Of a stretch of DNA of 44,395 nucleotides, positions 40,801-43,684 are shown one piece after another; position 1 is the stretch's first letter; the number at the start of each line of letters is the position of its first letter. Both the position numbers and the translations under genes were made by a program. The notes below the pieces were generated by a model that had not been told where the DNA came from, did not search any database, and was given only the letters and a program-made list of their open reading frames with translations. Origin of the DNA: Hemicentrotus pulcherrimus (taxonomy: Eukaryota > Echinodermata > Echinoidea > Camarodonta > Strongylocentrotidae). Location: assembly GCA_003118195.1 (NCBI GenBank), contig BEXV01000872.1, positions 89,159-133,553 on the forward strand, written 5' to 3'.

Positions 40801-42508
40801 CAAATTTCCTTTCTGCAGATGCTTGTTATTTTCATTACAAAGAAAAGGAAAATCAGTAGGCGACTAAAAGTGATTTCATTATCAAATCATTACACTATTC
40901 TGAAGCTCAAAACTTCATGCCAGTTTCTGCTATATAACTTTTTACAGAAATTGTGGTCCTCGACCCGTGCCAGCCCAACCCCTGTGGTAGCAATGGAACA
41001 TGCCGACATACCCCTCGTGCGAGCACCATCTCCTTCATCTGCGACTGTGCACCGGAATACAGCGGCCGATACTGTGAAAAGAGTAAGCAATCTTGTCATA
41101 GTCCTGACAATTTCACTGTGTTGCACACACGAATGTAAATACAGTTAGGAGCAGTGATACTAACGATTCAAGATATCTTTTTAAACCATTACCATAAAAA
41201 CATACTAACAATAATACAAAGTACAGTATGGAATATGGAAAGGACAATAGAAAAGCAAATGCTAATATGAGGAATGCCCCTGGAAGAGAGAGAACAAAAT
41301 AAAAAGTTGATACCGAGTCAAATTAATCAACAGAAGAAACTACATTACACAAATAAACACATCTACACAATATTTTACAGGCACACAAATCGTCCTTGTT
41401 TTCACGAAGTGACGGTAGTGAGGAAAATCGTAATGCAAAGTGAATGCAATTTTTTTTCACTACCGTCACTTCGTGAAAACAGCGACGAAATGTGCTAATC
41501 CTAAGGAACCACAGAATTTGATAAACTATTCAATAAATAACTATGACAAAGCTTTCTAACCTAGATATGATGTGAGGAGTCTAGTATCAGTTTACATAAT
41601 GTGGTCTCACAGACAATCTTTGTGTATGCAGCAGTATGGCTTTTCACATTGAAAATACTGTGTTAATATTATTTGCACTACTTTTACACACTGAACAGTA
41701 TTTCTGCATCACAGTGCTACCAAAGTAACAATTGAAACACTTTCATAGTGTTGACAAACTCACGACACTTCACTTACACGGTTTTCACAATAGGCGACAC
41801 TGTTTGACCAAAGTAATAATGTGGAAGACCTGTGAACCTTAGACCCCTTAAATGATTCTGTTTCTCAGGAATGAAAAGTTGGTCGCAAGGAAACTGCACA
41901 TATGCATCACAGCATGACCATAGTGATGATAGGGAGTTCAAGTACTTTTGTAGTAGAGACAGTACACATTGAACATTTTGTACAAATAATTGGCACTGTT
42001 TTTTCACAGGGTTATCAAACTGCTTTTGCACCATGATGCTGTTAAATTGAATTGCAAGTCATTTATAACTCTACATTAATATGCTGTTTCTACATTGTAT
42101 CAAATCATTTGTATAAATATATCCACACATCTAAGTCTTAAGATTGGAAAGTGTAACGAGACGACATTTGACACGTGATGTCAAATTTTTCACAGCATGC
42201 AATTAAAATAACTAGAAGACCGTGTATCTTTTTTGTAACTGACACTCTTAGCTCTGTTTGACATTGTATACATACTCATTTTCATTGCAGTGGTTATGAA
42301 GTCCTTCACCGATGAGCAAACGACCAAAGAGCTACAGCAGATCATCAAGAACCAGACCTGGATGTCTTGGGCCTTCCTCACCGGTTGCTTCATCCTCGTC
42401 ATCACCATCCTCCTCCTCCTTGTTGGCCTCGCCTGCCTCGTCCCTCGCTTCAGGTCGTCGATACGAACTGGCAAGCCGGCACTGGATGAGATAACACTGG
42501 TCCAGTAA
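1639..42508 (+). CDS. HYR/EGF transmembrane protein, hyalin-like (5'-partial, multi-exon gene model)
   Basis: Spliced gene model of 47 exons, listed one by one below. Order: 13 HYR exons (E1-E13), nine EGF-like exons (E14-E22, E16 carrying a stop), 20 HYR exons (E23-E42), a four-Cys half-EGF (E43), a furin-site micro-exon (E44), two EGF exons (E45-E46) and a membrane-anchor exon (E47). Every internal exon is a multiple of 3 and phase 1 at both ends. The junction codons are open in the listed order if E16 is skipped. About 3,300 codons lie in the window. HYR is an immunoglobulin-like fold linked to adhesion (established for sea urchin hyalin); the EGF block and membrane anchor distinguish this protein from secreted hyalin. 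Each HYR shows the family core: a D..P.I..CP opening, V.W..P.A.DNSG in the middle, and YTF.D..GN...C.F.V near the end. The initiator exon and signal peptide must lie upstream. Membership of a named gene cannot be decided without a search. Confidence 0.85.
2446..2691 (+). CDS. Exon E2: HYR domain 2
   Basis: 82 codons, acceptor 'aaacag', donor 'gtgaga', phase 1-1. Opens [11 protein letters not shown], centre [12 protein letters not shown], end [15 protein letters not shown]. Translation past the donor stays open into a LINE relic and stops at 2820-2822, so retention of this intron would give a truncated protein. Confidence 0.9.
2718..2822 (+). mobile_element. Relic of a non-LTR retrotransposon ORF2 C-terminus
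   Basis: In frame with HYR2 the intron reads AAKLWNR, then [11 protein letters not shown] and LKSHLFC and a TAG. This matches the usual end of LINE ORF2 proteins (a KLWNSLP box, then FK..LKTHLF and the stop). Only about 100 bp of coding relic is recognisable. The rest of the intron (2823-3332) holds an imperfect hairpin at 3097-3155. Confidence 0.6.
3097..3155. repeat. Imperfect hairpin with 9-nt bulge
   Basis: Inner stem 3114-3123 pairs with 3138-3147 (10/10). Outer stem 3097-3104 pairs with 3148-3155 (8/8). A 9-nt bulge (3105-3113) separates them on the left, and the loop is 14 nt. It lies within an intron and may be a MITE relic. Confidence 0.6.
3333..3587 (+). CDS. Exon E3: HYR domain 3
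   Basis: 85 codons, acceptor 'cttcag', donor 'gtgagt', phase 1-1. Opens [15 protein letters not shown], centre [12 protein letters not shown], end [15 protein letters not shown]. The following intron (3588-4361) is AT-rich with no recognised element. Confidence 0.9.
4362..4607 (+). CDS. Exon E4: HYR domain 4
   Basis: 82 codons, acceptor 'gttttag', donor 'gttaat' (a weaker donor than the usual gtaag/gtgag), phase 1-1. Opens [12 protein letters not shown], centre [12 protein letters not shown], end [15 protein letters not shown]. The 343-bp intron after it has a C run at about 4867 and nothing else seen. Confidence 0.9.
4951..5202 (+). CDS. Exon E5: HYR domain 5
   Basis: 84 codons, acceptor 'ttttcag', donor 'gtaggt', phase 1-1. 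Opens [14 protein letters not shown], centre [12 protein letters not shown], end [15 protein letters not shown]. Confidence 0.9.
5203..6859 (+). other. Intron of about 1.66 kb carrying a MITE copy
   Basis: No HYR or EGF signature was seen on the plus strand. The stretch holds MITE copy 1 (6111-6487); the remainder is AT-rich sequence without recognised content. Confidence 0.6.
6111..6487 (-). mobile_element. MITE-like element, copy 1
   Basis: A reverse-complement homologue of 22351-22742 along essentially its whole length. Ends are imperfect inverted repeats: the left begins 'taaagagaaggttgagtt', and the right end read backwards begins 'taaagatgaagttgagtt'. About 377 bp, no coding potential. 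Orientation is set relative to the copy at 22351. Confidence 0.7.
6860..7105 (+). CDS. Exon E6: HYR domain 6
   Basis: 82 codons, acceptor 'gccacag', donor 'gtaagc', phase 1-1. Opens [12 protein letters not shown], centre [12 protein letters not shown], end [15 protein letters not shown]. The next intron (7106-7587) has a pyrimidine-rich 3' half and no other recognised content. Confidence 0.9.
7588..7839 (+). CDS. Exon E7: HYR domain 7
   Basis: 84 codons behind a long CT-rich tract and 'ccttcag'; donor 'gtaaga'; phase 1-1. Opens [15 protein letters not shown], centre [12 protein letters not shown] (KDG replaces NSG), end [15 protein letters not shown]. Confidence 0.9.
8016..9400 (-). mobile_element. 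Decayed non-LTR retrotransposon (CR1/L2/Jockey-like), antisense in intron 7
   Basis: Minus-strand translation gives reverse transcriptase motif [16 protein letters not shown] near 9221-9306, with LTNDCSLF just upstream. It then gives [17 protein letters not shown] near 9006-9058 and RRATRVI near 8938-8965, which matches the segment after the RT domain in this LINE class. A weak LP..(8) block lies near 8660. The part between about 9060 and 9220, where the catalytic YADD would lie, is gone, and stops interrupt the frame. A (TAA)-type run at 8016-8036 looks like the 3' tail. Clade and exact ends are inference. Confidence 0.65.
9651..9896 (+). CDS. Exon E8: HYR domain 8
   Basis: 82 codons, acceptor 'cattcag', donor 'gtaagt', phase 1-1; the exon ends in A, so the junction codon is AXX. 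Opens [13 protein letters not shown], centre [12 protein letters not shown], end [15 protein letters not shown]. The 367-bp intron after it shows nothing notable. Confidence 0.9.
10264..10518 (+). CDS. Exon E9: HYR domain 9
   Basis: 85 codons. The acceptor is 'ctcacag' at 10262-10263; the nearer 'tttag' at 10255-10256 would put the exon out of frame. Donor 'gtaagt', phase 1-1. Opens [15 protein letters not shown], centre [12 protein letters not shown], end [15 protein letters not shown]. The next intron (385 bp) holds nothing recognised. Confidence 0.88.
10904..11155 (+). CDS. Exon E10: HYR domain 10
   Basis: 84 codons, acceptor 'cattttag', donor 'gtgagt', phase 1-1, last base C. Opens [12 protein letters not shown], centre [12 protein letters not shown], end [15 protein letters not shown]. 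One of the more diverged HYR copies. The next intron (466 bp) is AT-rich. Confidence 0.88.
11622..11873 (+). CDS. Exon E11: HYR domain 11
   Basis: 84 codons, acceptor 'aaatcag', phase 1-1. Two donors in the same phase are possible: 'gtaagt' after 11873 (chosen, better consensus) or 'gtggta' after 11870, differing by one Gly. Opens [13 protein letters not shown], centre [12 protein letters not shown], end [15 protein letters not shown]. Confidence 0.88.
11915..12703. repeat. Long inverted repeat (foldback) in intron 11
   Basis: The arm 11915-12000 is the approximate reverse complement of 12624-12703. Both contain 'gaaactatgga', 'aacttaa', 'gaaaaagaa', 'gaacata' and 'gtaggaacagaaatgg' in order. 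The spacer is about 620 bp and has no coding potential. It could be a MITE or foldback element. Confidence 0.7.
12871..13122 (+). CDS. Exon E12: HYR domain 12
   Basis: 84 codons, acceptor 'ttttccag', donor 'gtatgt', phase 1-1, last base A. Opens [13 protein letters not shown], centre [12 protein letters not shown], end [15 protein letters not shown]. Clearly diverged from the DNSG consensus. The following intron (508 bp) is AT-rich. Confidence 0.9.
13631..13885 (+). CDS. Exon E13: HYR domain 13, last of first block
   Basis: 85 codons, acceptor 'acttaaag' with a poor pyrimidine tract, donor 'gtgaga', phase 1-1. Opens [13 protein letters not shown], centre [12 protein letters not shown], end [15 protein letters not shown]. 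The 533-bp intron after it contains a short repeated 'ttttggatcacc' word. Confidence 0.87.
14419..14532 (+). CDS. Exon E14: EGF-like domain, 7 cysteines
   Basis: 38 codons, acceptor 'gctctag', donor 'gtaagc', phase 1-1. Reads [14 protein letters not shown], then [15 protein letters not shown]. The six EGF cysteines are present plus one extra in AGC, in place of the usual Pro or Gly before the aromatic residue. An odd Cys number implies a free or inter-domain cysteine. Confidence 0.85.
14981..15103 (+). CDS. Exon E15: EGF-like domain, 8 cysteines
   Basis: 41 codons, acceptor 'tttccag', donor 'gtgagt', phase 1-1, last base C. Cysteines: LDPC, NTC, GGQC, NSC (extra), YYC, EC, PSC (extra), DFC. 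The two extra cysteines could form a fourth disulfide. Confidence 0.87.
15504..15629 (+). pseudogene. Exon E16: EGF-like exon with in-frame TGA
   Basis: Acceptor 'catgtag', phase 1-1, same length class as its neighbours. The frame reads [14 protein letters not shown], then [11 protein letters not shown] at 15587-15589, then [14 protein letters not shown]. The stop sits where the fourth canonical EGF cysteine (TGC or TGT) is expected, so a single base change is likely. The phase-compatible donor after 15629 is 'gttggt', weaker than its neighbours. Skipping it keeps frame. It could also be an allele or a sequencing error. Confidence 0.75.
16073..16195 (+). CDS. Exon E17: EGF-like domain, 8 cysteines
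   Basis: 41 codons, acceptor 'ctgtacag', donor 'gtaagt', phase 1-1. Cysteines: YNPC, VPC, GGIC, DSC (extra), YGC, EC, QGC (extra), YSC. Same pattern as E15, which argues that the extra pair is a real subtype and not chance. Confidence 0.87.
16571..16678 (+). pseudogene. EGF pseudo-exon, array copy 1
   Basis: Begins after a good acceptor ('ccaccag') with [13 protein letters not shown], then runs into TAG at 16642-16644. The 3' half of the domain persists as FVGPTYENK, but the middle is deleted and the donor GGT is missing ('gaaaataag' where the intact E18 has 'gaagatggtaag'). Confidence 0.8.
16725..16857 (+). pseudogene. EGF pseudo-exon, array copy 2
   Basis: Acceptor 'tctccag', reads [27 protein letters not shown], then TAA at 16814-16816. 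The remnant 'tttgtaggaccaacttgt' (FVGPTC) of the domain end remains, out of frame. No donor GT follows. Confidence 0.8.
16906..17030 (+). pseudogene. EGF pseudo-exon, array copy 3
   Basis: Acceptor 'tctccag', reads [19 protein letters not shown]; the next Cys is lost (QSY), and the frame runs through the corrupted middle to TAA at 17025-17027. It shares with copy 2 the replaced middle ('ccattaata..aag/attgttaaaatta') and the missing donor. Confidence 0.8.
17076..17201 (+). CDS. Exon E18: EGF-like domain, 7 cysteines
   Basis: 42 codons, acceptor 'tctccag', donor 'gtaagt', phase 1-1. Reads [37 protein letters not shown]. It has the extra Cys between C3 and C4 (GSC) but PGF where E15 and E17 have a Cys, so it is intermediate between the 8-Cys and 6-Cys types. 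It is the only intact member of the tandem array. Confidence 0.88.
17616..17750 (+). CDS. Exon E19: EGF-like domain, 7 cysteines
   Basis: 45 codons, acceptor 'tatgcag', donor 'gtaagg', phase 1-1. Reads [39 protein letters not shown]. The extra cysteine is directly after C3 (SCVC). The downstream 325-bp intron has nothing notable. Confidence 0.87.
   Translation: MLYLWLTPATTSPVKMVRPASVMTHRTMSVYAHQALMEFIVKLD
18076..18234 (+). CDS. Exon E20: EGF-like domain, long loop
   Basis: 53 codons, acceptor 'atctcag', donor 'gtatat', phase 1-1. Six canonical cysteines: DAC, NPC, GNC, YTC, VC, INC. The C3-C4 loop is long (about 22 residues, [13 protein letters not shown]). The next intron (18235-18943) has no recognised content. 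Confidence 0.87.
18944..19090 (+). CDS. Exon E21: EGF-like domain, CC end
   Basis: 49 codons, acceptor 'atccctag', donor 'gtgagt', phase 1-1, last base A. Reads [14 protein letters not shown], then [16 protein letters not shown]: seven cysteines, with an adjacent pair at the end. The following intron has an AT microsatellite at about 19139-19153. Confidence 0.87.
19518..19637 (+). CDS. Exon E22: EGF-like domain, canonical
   Basis: 40 codons, acceptor 'ctcgtag', donor 'gtaagt', phase 1-1, last base A. Reads [31 protein letters not shown]: six cysteines with the usual GYTG.TC close. Last EGF before the second HYR block. The 485-bp intron after it contains a G run at about 19933-19941. Confidence 0.9.
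20123..20371 (+). CDS. Exon E23: HYR domain 14, first of second block
   Basis: 83 codons, acceptor 'atcccag', donor 'gtatgg', phase 1-1. Opens [12 protein letters not shown], centre [12 protein letters not shown], end [16 protein letters not shown] diverged HYR. Confidence 0.9.
20778..21026 (+). CDS. Exon E24: HYR domain 15
   Basis: 83 codons, acceptor 'aatacag', donor 'gtaggt', phase 1-1. Opens [14 protein letters not shown], centre [12 protein letters not shown], end [15 protein letters not shown]. The intron after it is only 214 bp. Confidence 0.9.
21241..21492 (+). CDS. Exon E25: HYR domain 16
   Basis: 84 codons, acceptor 'ttctacag', donor 'gtgagt', phase 1-1, no stop in frame. Opens [15 protein letters not shown], centre [12 protein letters not shown], end [15 protein letters not shown]. 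Confidence 0.9.
21709..21768. repeat. Hairpin in intron 25
   Basis: Stem 21709-21724 ('accggtcaatagtctt') pairs with 21753-21768 in 15 of 16 positions. The loop is 28 nt. It is part of a longer stretch that looks like a dispersed repeat. Confidence 0.6.
22060..22314 (+). CDS. Exon E26: HYR domain 17
   Basis: 85 codons, acceptor 'attgacag', donor 'gtattt', phase 1-1. Opens [15 protein letters not shown], centre [13 protein letters not shown], end [15 protein letters not shown]. The donor is weak but is the only one in phase. Confidence 0.88.
22351..22742 (+). mobile_element. MITE-like element, copy 2
   Basis: Inverted partner of 6111-6487. Shared landmarks include 'gttgatcat', 'gtattgcaagg', 'atgataagaaatttgg' and the C run beside 'gaaaaaatcc'. 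Terminal inverted repeats are 'aaagataaagttgagttctgg' and its near complement at the right end. The rest of the 1.1-kb intron has two short direct repeats near 22978 and 23028 and an A-rich run. Confidence 0.7.
23417..23668 (+). CDS. Exon E27: HYR domain 18
   Basis: 84 codons, acceptor 'tctgcag', donor 'gtaata', phase 1-1. Opens [14 protein letters not shown], centre [12 protein letters not shown], end [15 protein letters not shown]. Confidence 0.9.
23669..24949 (+). other. Intron of about 1.28 kb, nothing recognised
   Basis: AT-rich sequence. I found no HYR or EGF signature, tRNA box or clear repeat on either strand. Confidence 0.6.
24950..25201 (+). CDS. Exon E28: HYR domain 19
   Basis: 84 codons, acceptor 'tttgacag', donor 'gtaatg', phase 1-1. 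Opens [14 protein letters not shown], centre [12 protein letters not shown], end [15 protein letters not shown]. Confidence 0.9.
25539..25781 (+). CDS. Exon E29: HYR domain 20, shortest copy
   Basis: 81 codons, acceptor 'cttgtag', donor 'gtgagt', phase 1-1, last base A. Opens [13 protein letters not shown], centre [11 protein letters not shown] with the A.DNSG stretch shortened by about three residues, end [15 protein letters not shown]. Open frame throughout. Confidence 0.88.
   Translation, partial: LLMTLHLSSSVAPTSSPMRHPWVLPVHPSPGTLQAFQRQVSRPPRIFHQAPTSLWVPLRLPTPSLTFSATWLPVPSQWSL
25862..26130 (-). mobile_element. tRNA-derived SINE, antisense in intron 29
   Basis: On the minus strand the head reads 'tggtgtggtcgaatgga' (A-box-like) and 'cggttcgtatcccgcc' (B-box-like), as in a pol III promoter. 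The body shares 'aggtacccatgtac' and 'tatagcgc' with the other two SINE copies. Confidence 0.7.
26558..26809 (+). CDS. Exon E30: HYR domain 21
   Basis: 84 codons, acceptor 'tccgcag', donor 'gtaagc', phase 1-1. Opens [14 protein letters not shown], centre [12 protein letters not shown], end [15 protein letters not shown]. Confidence 0.9.
27228..27482 (+). CDS. Exon E31: HYR domain 22
   Basis: 85 codons, acceptor 'tccccag', donor 'gtatat', phase 1-1. Opens [14 protein letters not shown], centre [12 protein letters not shown], end [15 protein letters not shown]. The next intron (341 bp) has nothing recognised. Confidence 0.9.
27824..28078 (+). CDS. Exon E32: HYR domain 23
   Basis: 85 codons, acceptor 'tctgcag', donor 'gtaagc', phase 1-1, last base C, no in-frame stop. 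Opens [14 protein letters not shown], centre [13 protein letters not shown], end [15 protein letters not shown]. Confidence 0.9.
28506..28760 (+). CDS. Exon E33: HYR domain 24
   Basis: 85 codons, acceptor 'tacgcag', donor 'gtgagt', phase 1-1, last base C. Opens [14 protein letters not shown], centre [12 protein letters not shown], end [15 protein letters not shown]. Confidence 0.9.
29092..29352 (+). CDS. Exon E34: HYR domain 25
   Basis: 87 codons, acceptor 'tcaacag', donor 'gtaggt', phase 1-1. Opens [15 protein letters not shown], centre [12 protein letters not shown], end [15 protein letters not shown]. The next intron (515 bp) has nothing recognised. Confidence 0.9.
29868..30122 (+). CDS. 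Exon E35: HYR domain 26
   Basis: 85 codons, acceptor 'gtctcag', donor 'gtaaga', phase 1-1. Opens [14 protein letters not shown], centre [12 protein letters not shown], end [15 protein letters not shown]. First of a run of copies in which DNSG is replaced (DDTS, DETS, DAVS). Confidence 0.9.
30641..30895 (+). CDS. Exon E36: HYR domain 27 (duplication copy A1)
   Basis: 85 codons, acceptor 'tgacag', donor 'gtaggc', phase 1-1. Opens [14 protein letters not shown], centre [12 protein letters not shown], end [15 protein letters not shown]. It is identical to E38 apart from two bases at 30643-30644. Confidence 0.92.
31390..31650 (+). CDS. Exon E37: HYR domain 28 (duplication copy B1)
   Basis: 87 codons, acceptor 'gtttcag', donor 'gtaagg', phase 1-1. 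Opens [14 protein letters not shown], centre [12 protein letters not shown], end [15 protein letters not shown]. Identical to E39 as far as I can read. Confidence 0.92.
31949..32200 (+). repeat. Diverged third copy of the intron that follows E36
   Basis: It starts with the last 12 bp of an HYR exon and its donor ('tgaccattacag' then 'gtaggtcccctgg'). It continues parallel to 30896-31100 ('agcatttaactctcatg', 'atcagttttattaactgaa'). It is a relic of an older duplication lying inside the intron between E37 and E38. Confidence 0.75.
32210..32464 (+). CDS. Exon E38: HYR domain 29 (duplication copy A2)
   Basis: 85 codons, acceptor 'ctgacag', donor 'gtaggc', phase 1-1. Starts [14 protein letters not shown] where E36 has ANVDNTDP; otherwise the same protein. 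Confidence 0.92.
32959..33219 (+). CDS. Exon E39: HYR domain 30 (duplication copy B2)
   Basis: 87 codons, acceptor 'gtttcag', donor 'gtaagg', phase 1-1; the sequence equals E37. Downstream intron 274 bp. Confidence 0.92.
33494..33745 (+). CDS. Exon E40: HYR domain 31
   Basis: 84 codons. Acceptor 'ttccag' at 33492-33493 (the next AG at 33502-33503 would break frame); donor 'gtaaga'; phase 1-1. Opens [15 protein letters not shown], centre [12 protein letters not shown], end [15 protein letters not shown]. The following intron (517 bp) is AT-rich. Confidence 0.9.
34263..34511 (+). CDS. Exon E41: HYR domain 32, only exon ending in T
   Basis: 83 codons, acceptor 'ctgccag', donor 'gtgagt', phase 1-1. 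Opens [14 protein letters not shown], centre [12 protein letters not shown], end [15 protein letters not shown]. The split codon with E42 is TTA (Leu). Joining to exons that begin with AA (E45, E46) would create TAA. Confidence 0.9.
34512..36201 (+). other. Intron of about 1.69 kb with a dispersed repeat
   Basis: Contains direct-repeat copy 1 (35038-35216). No HYR or EGF signature is visible in the T-rich remainder. Confidence 0.6.
35038..35216 (+). repeat. Dispersed direct repeat, copy 1
   Basis: Nearly the same as 39382-39556: 'tttgctgcaatcccatacgt', 'ccatcttccatgtctttagg', 'taataaatgccatgatagat'. It differs by a few bases and short indels. No ORF. A 'ttcatttgtaaag' word follows directly in copy 2 but about 45 bp later in copy 1. 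Confidence 0.85.
36202..36456 (+). CDS. Exon E42: HYR domain 33, last HYR
   Basis: 85 codons, acceptor 'tctccag', donor 'gtttgt' (weak), phase 1-1. Opens [15 protein letters not shown], centre [12 protein letters not shown], end [15 protein letters not shown]. Confidence 0.9.
36909..37460. repeat. Foldback element with arms of about 180 bp
   Basis: Left arm, about 36909-37090, and the reverse complement of the right arm, about 37290-37460, share 'gtccg', 'gtgaaagtttt(t)atcga', 'aaagttatggaattt', 'aaa.(a/c)agtggtatgtat'-like and 'ggctgtatgcaaattag' in order. No coding potential. The rest of the intron (36457-37982) has nothing else recognised. Confidence 0.75.
37983..38066 (+). CDS. Exon E43: four-cysteine half-EGF
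   Basis: 28 codons, acceptor 'atttcag', donor 'gtgcgc' (weak), phase 1-1. Reads [15 protein letters not shown], then TYLCLPQ. It has C1-C4 of an EGF but not the C5 and GF.G..C6 end. C1-C3 and C2-C4 could still pair. It precedes the furin-site exon. Confidence 0.78.
38067..39910 (+). other. Intron of about 1.84 kb
   Basis: Contains a (CT)n microsatellite at about 38596-38615 and direct-repeat copy 2 (39382-39556). No further exon seen; a missing EGF C5-C6 half was looked for and not found. Confidence 0.6.
39382..39556 (+). repeat. Dispersed direct repeat, copy 2
   Basis: Partner of 35038-35216, same orientation, about 4.3 kb downstream and in a different intron. Confidence 0.85.
39911..39955 (+). 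CDS. Exon E44: micro-exon with RKRR furin-type site
   Basis: 15 codons between 'ttctatag' and 'gtatgt', phase 1-1. Reads [14 protein letters not shown], with V and E at the junctions. RKRR followed by G fits the R-X-K/R-R rule for furin-like proprotein convertases. No cysteines; small and polar residues follow, so it looks like an exposed linker. It lies between the HYR/EGF ectodomain and two membrane-proximal EGFs. The call rests on phase, splice sites and the motif; transcript support is not available here. Confidence 0.65.
40262..40440 (+). mobile_element. SINE relic, plus strand, intron 44
   Basis: B-box-like 'cggttcagatc' near 40290 is followed by the shared body 'ctaatgtcctttggcaaga', 'gttaatctgcat', 'ccaggtgaggtacctgg' and the 3' end 'gggtaataaaaatgag'. 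The A-box part is degraded. Confidence 0.65.
40567..40668 (+). CDS. Exon E45: EGF-like domain, membrane-proximal 1
   Basis: 34 codons, acceptor 'tttgcag', donor 'gtgagt', phase 1-1. Six cysteines: DC, PC, GLC, RC, IC, LC, with [12 protein letters not shown] closing. A compact EGF, with only one residue between C1 and C2. Confidence 0.9.
40948..41082 (+). CDS. Exon E46: EGF-like domain, membrane-proximal 2
   Basis: 45 codons, acceptor 'tttacag', donor 'gtaagc', phase 1-1, last base A. Reads [15 protein letters not shown], then [16 protein letters not shown]: six canonical cysteines. Confidence 0.9.
41398..41480. repeat. Perfect 24-bp inverted repeat (hairpin)
   Basis: 41398-41421 is the exact reverse complement of 41457-41480 ('gttttcacgaagtgacggta' begins the left arm). 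Loop 35 nt. The flanking 7 bp also match partly. It lies in the 1.2-kb intron before the membrane exon; the rest of that intron (41083-42290) shows nothing else. Confidence 0.85.
42291..42508 (+). CDS. Exon E47: juxtamembrane, transmembrane helix, short tail, stop
   Basis: Acceptor 'cattgcag', phase 1 start, TAA at 42506-42508. About 30 residues of polar stalk ([11 protein letters not shown], with an NQT N-glycosylation motif) lead to a hydrophobic helix [18 protein letters not shown] plus VGLACLV. A basic stop-transfer RFRSSIR follows, then a tail of about 20 residues ending ITLVQ. No known tail motif is recognised. The two Cys in or near the helix may be palmitoylated (inference). Confidence 0.92.
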
Positions 42509-42583
42509 TTGGTCAAAGAATAATGGCAGTTTGGGATCAAACTGACGTAGAGTGTGGTCATTGACTTGCGAATGTCCAACCTG

Positions 42584-42589
42584 AATAAA
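42584..42589 (+). promoter_or_regulatory. Candidate polyadenylation signal AATAAA
   Basis: Canonical hexamer 76 bp downstream of the TAA in 'ctgaataaaactt', with a GT-rich 'cttgctctgttcgg' following. A second hexamer at 43287 is the alternative. Confidence 0.5.
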
Positions 42590-43661
42590 ACTTGCTCTGT
42601 TCGGCGACAATCGGGGTCGATATATACTTTACTCTCTGTTATTCCCATTCTATTGAAGATATATATATATATTTATATATTCTTTACAACTTTTTGTTTT
42701 ATACATTTAGATAGAAATGCAAGTATCTTGCATTGATTCCTTTATAGAATAACCAGTATGGTAACCATTACATATTGACAGATGCTGTGTAGGAAAAAAA
42801 TTCTTTGAATTTCTCCAGCACCAACGTATACAATACATTTTGTTAAAACTGTTGCTGGTGTATTTTAAGGTTGTTATTTGATAGACATCATTTTTACAAT
42901 GAAATCAGAAATGTTTCTATTTGTTTTTCTCACAGACACTTATAATTATGCTACTTTAGAACAGCCGACCATGTGTCGAGTGAAATGAAAGGCAATATGT
43001 AGAGATGTCGTTTTACTGCATAGCACATATTTATGCATTTGTTTAGCTTCTGGTTATAAACGCAGCTGTCTTAGTTTGTGAATATTTTTTGTATCTTTTA
43101 TTTTTTTGAATAATTGTCGTTCCCTACATATCTTATAATTTCTGAGCATCTTACACAAAAATTGAAAATGATTCAAAGAATCAAATTCTTAACTTATACT
43201 TACAGTTTTGTTATCACATTTGCAAAGTTGTTTCTTGCATGGTGTGTTTGTAATTTTTCTACGGCACAGTGATTCATCCTGACAGTAATAAAAATGAATT
43301 TGAATGAACCATAATAATCAGCATTTTGTGTCTTGCTTACGTAGCTACATAATAAGTCAATGCAGTCACAAAGGCTTGATCTTTTATATGATCTTTTGAA
43401 CAATCAAAGAGGACAGAGCATTATGAGAATTGTTGTTCTATTACCATGAGCATGTAAGGAAAGAGGCAGAAAGAGGAGAGAAAAAAGACGAAGGGAGAAA
43501 GAGAAATTGTATAGTTGTGAAAGATAAGAGAGTATTATATGTCTTTAAGCGGAGCAAATGAAAGGAAGAATAAGTGAGTGTTCAAGGGTTTAATTTAATA
43601 TCAAAGGTGTGTGCGAAATAGCGTGTGCGCGTGTGTTTGGGTGTGTGTCAGAGGGAAGTGT

Positions 43662-43684
43662 GAGAGAGAGAGAGAGAGAGAGAG
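43662..43684. repeat. (GA)n microsatellite
   Basis: About 11 GA units following a GT-rich stretch; simple sequence in the 3' flank. Confidence 0.8.
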
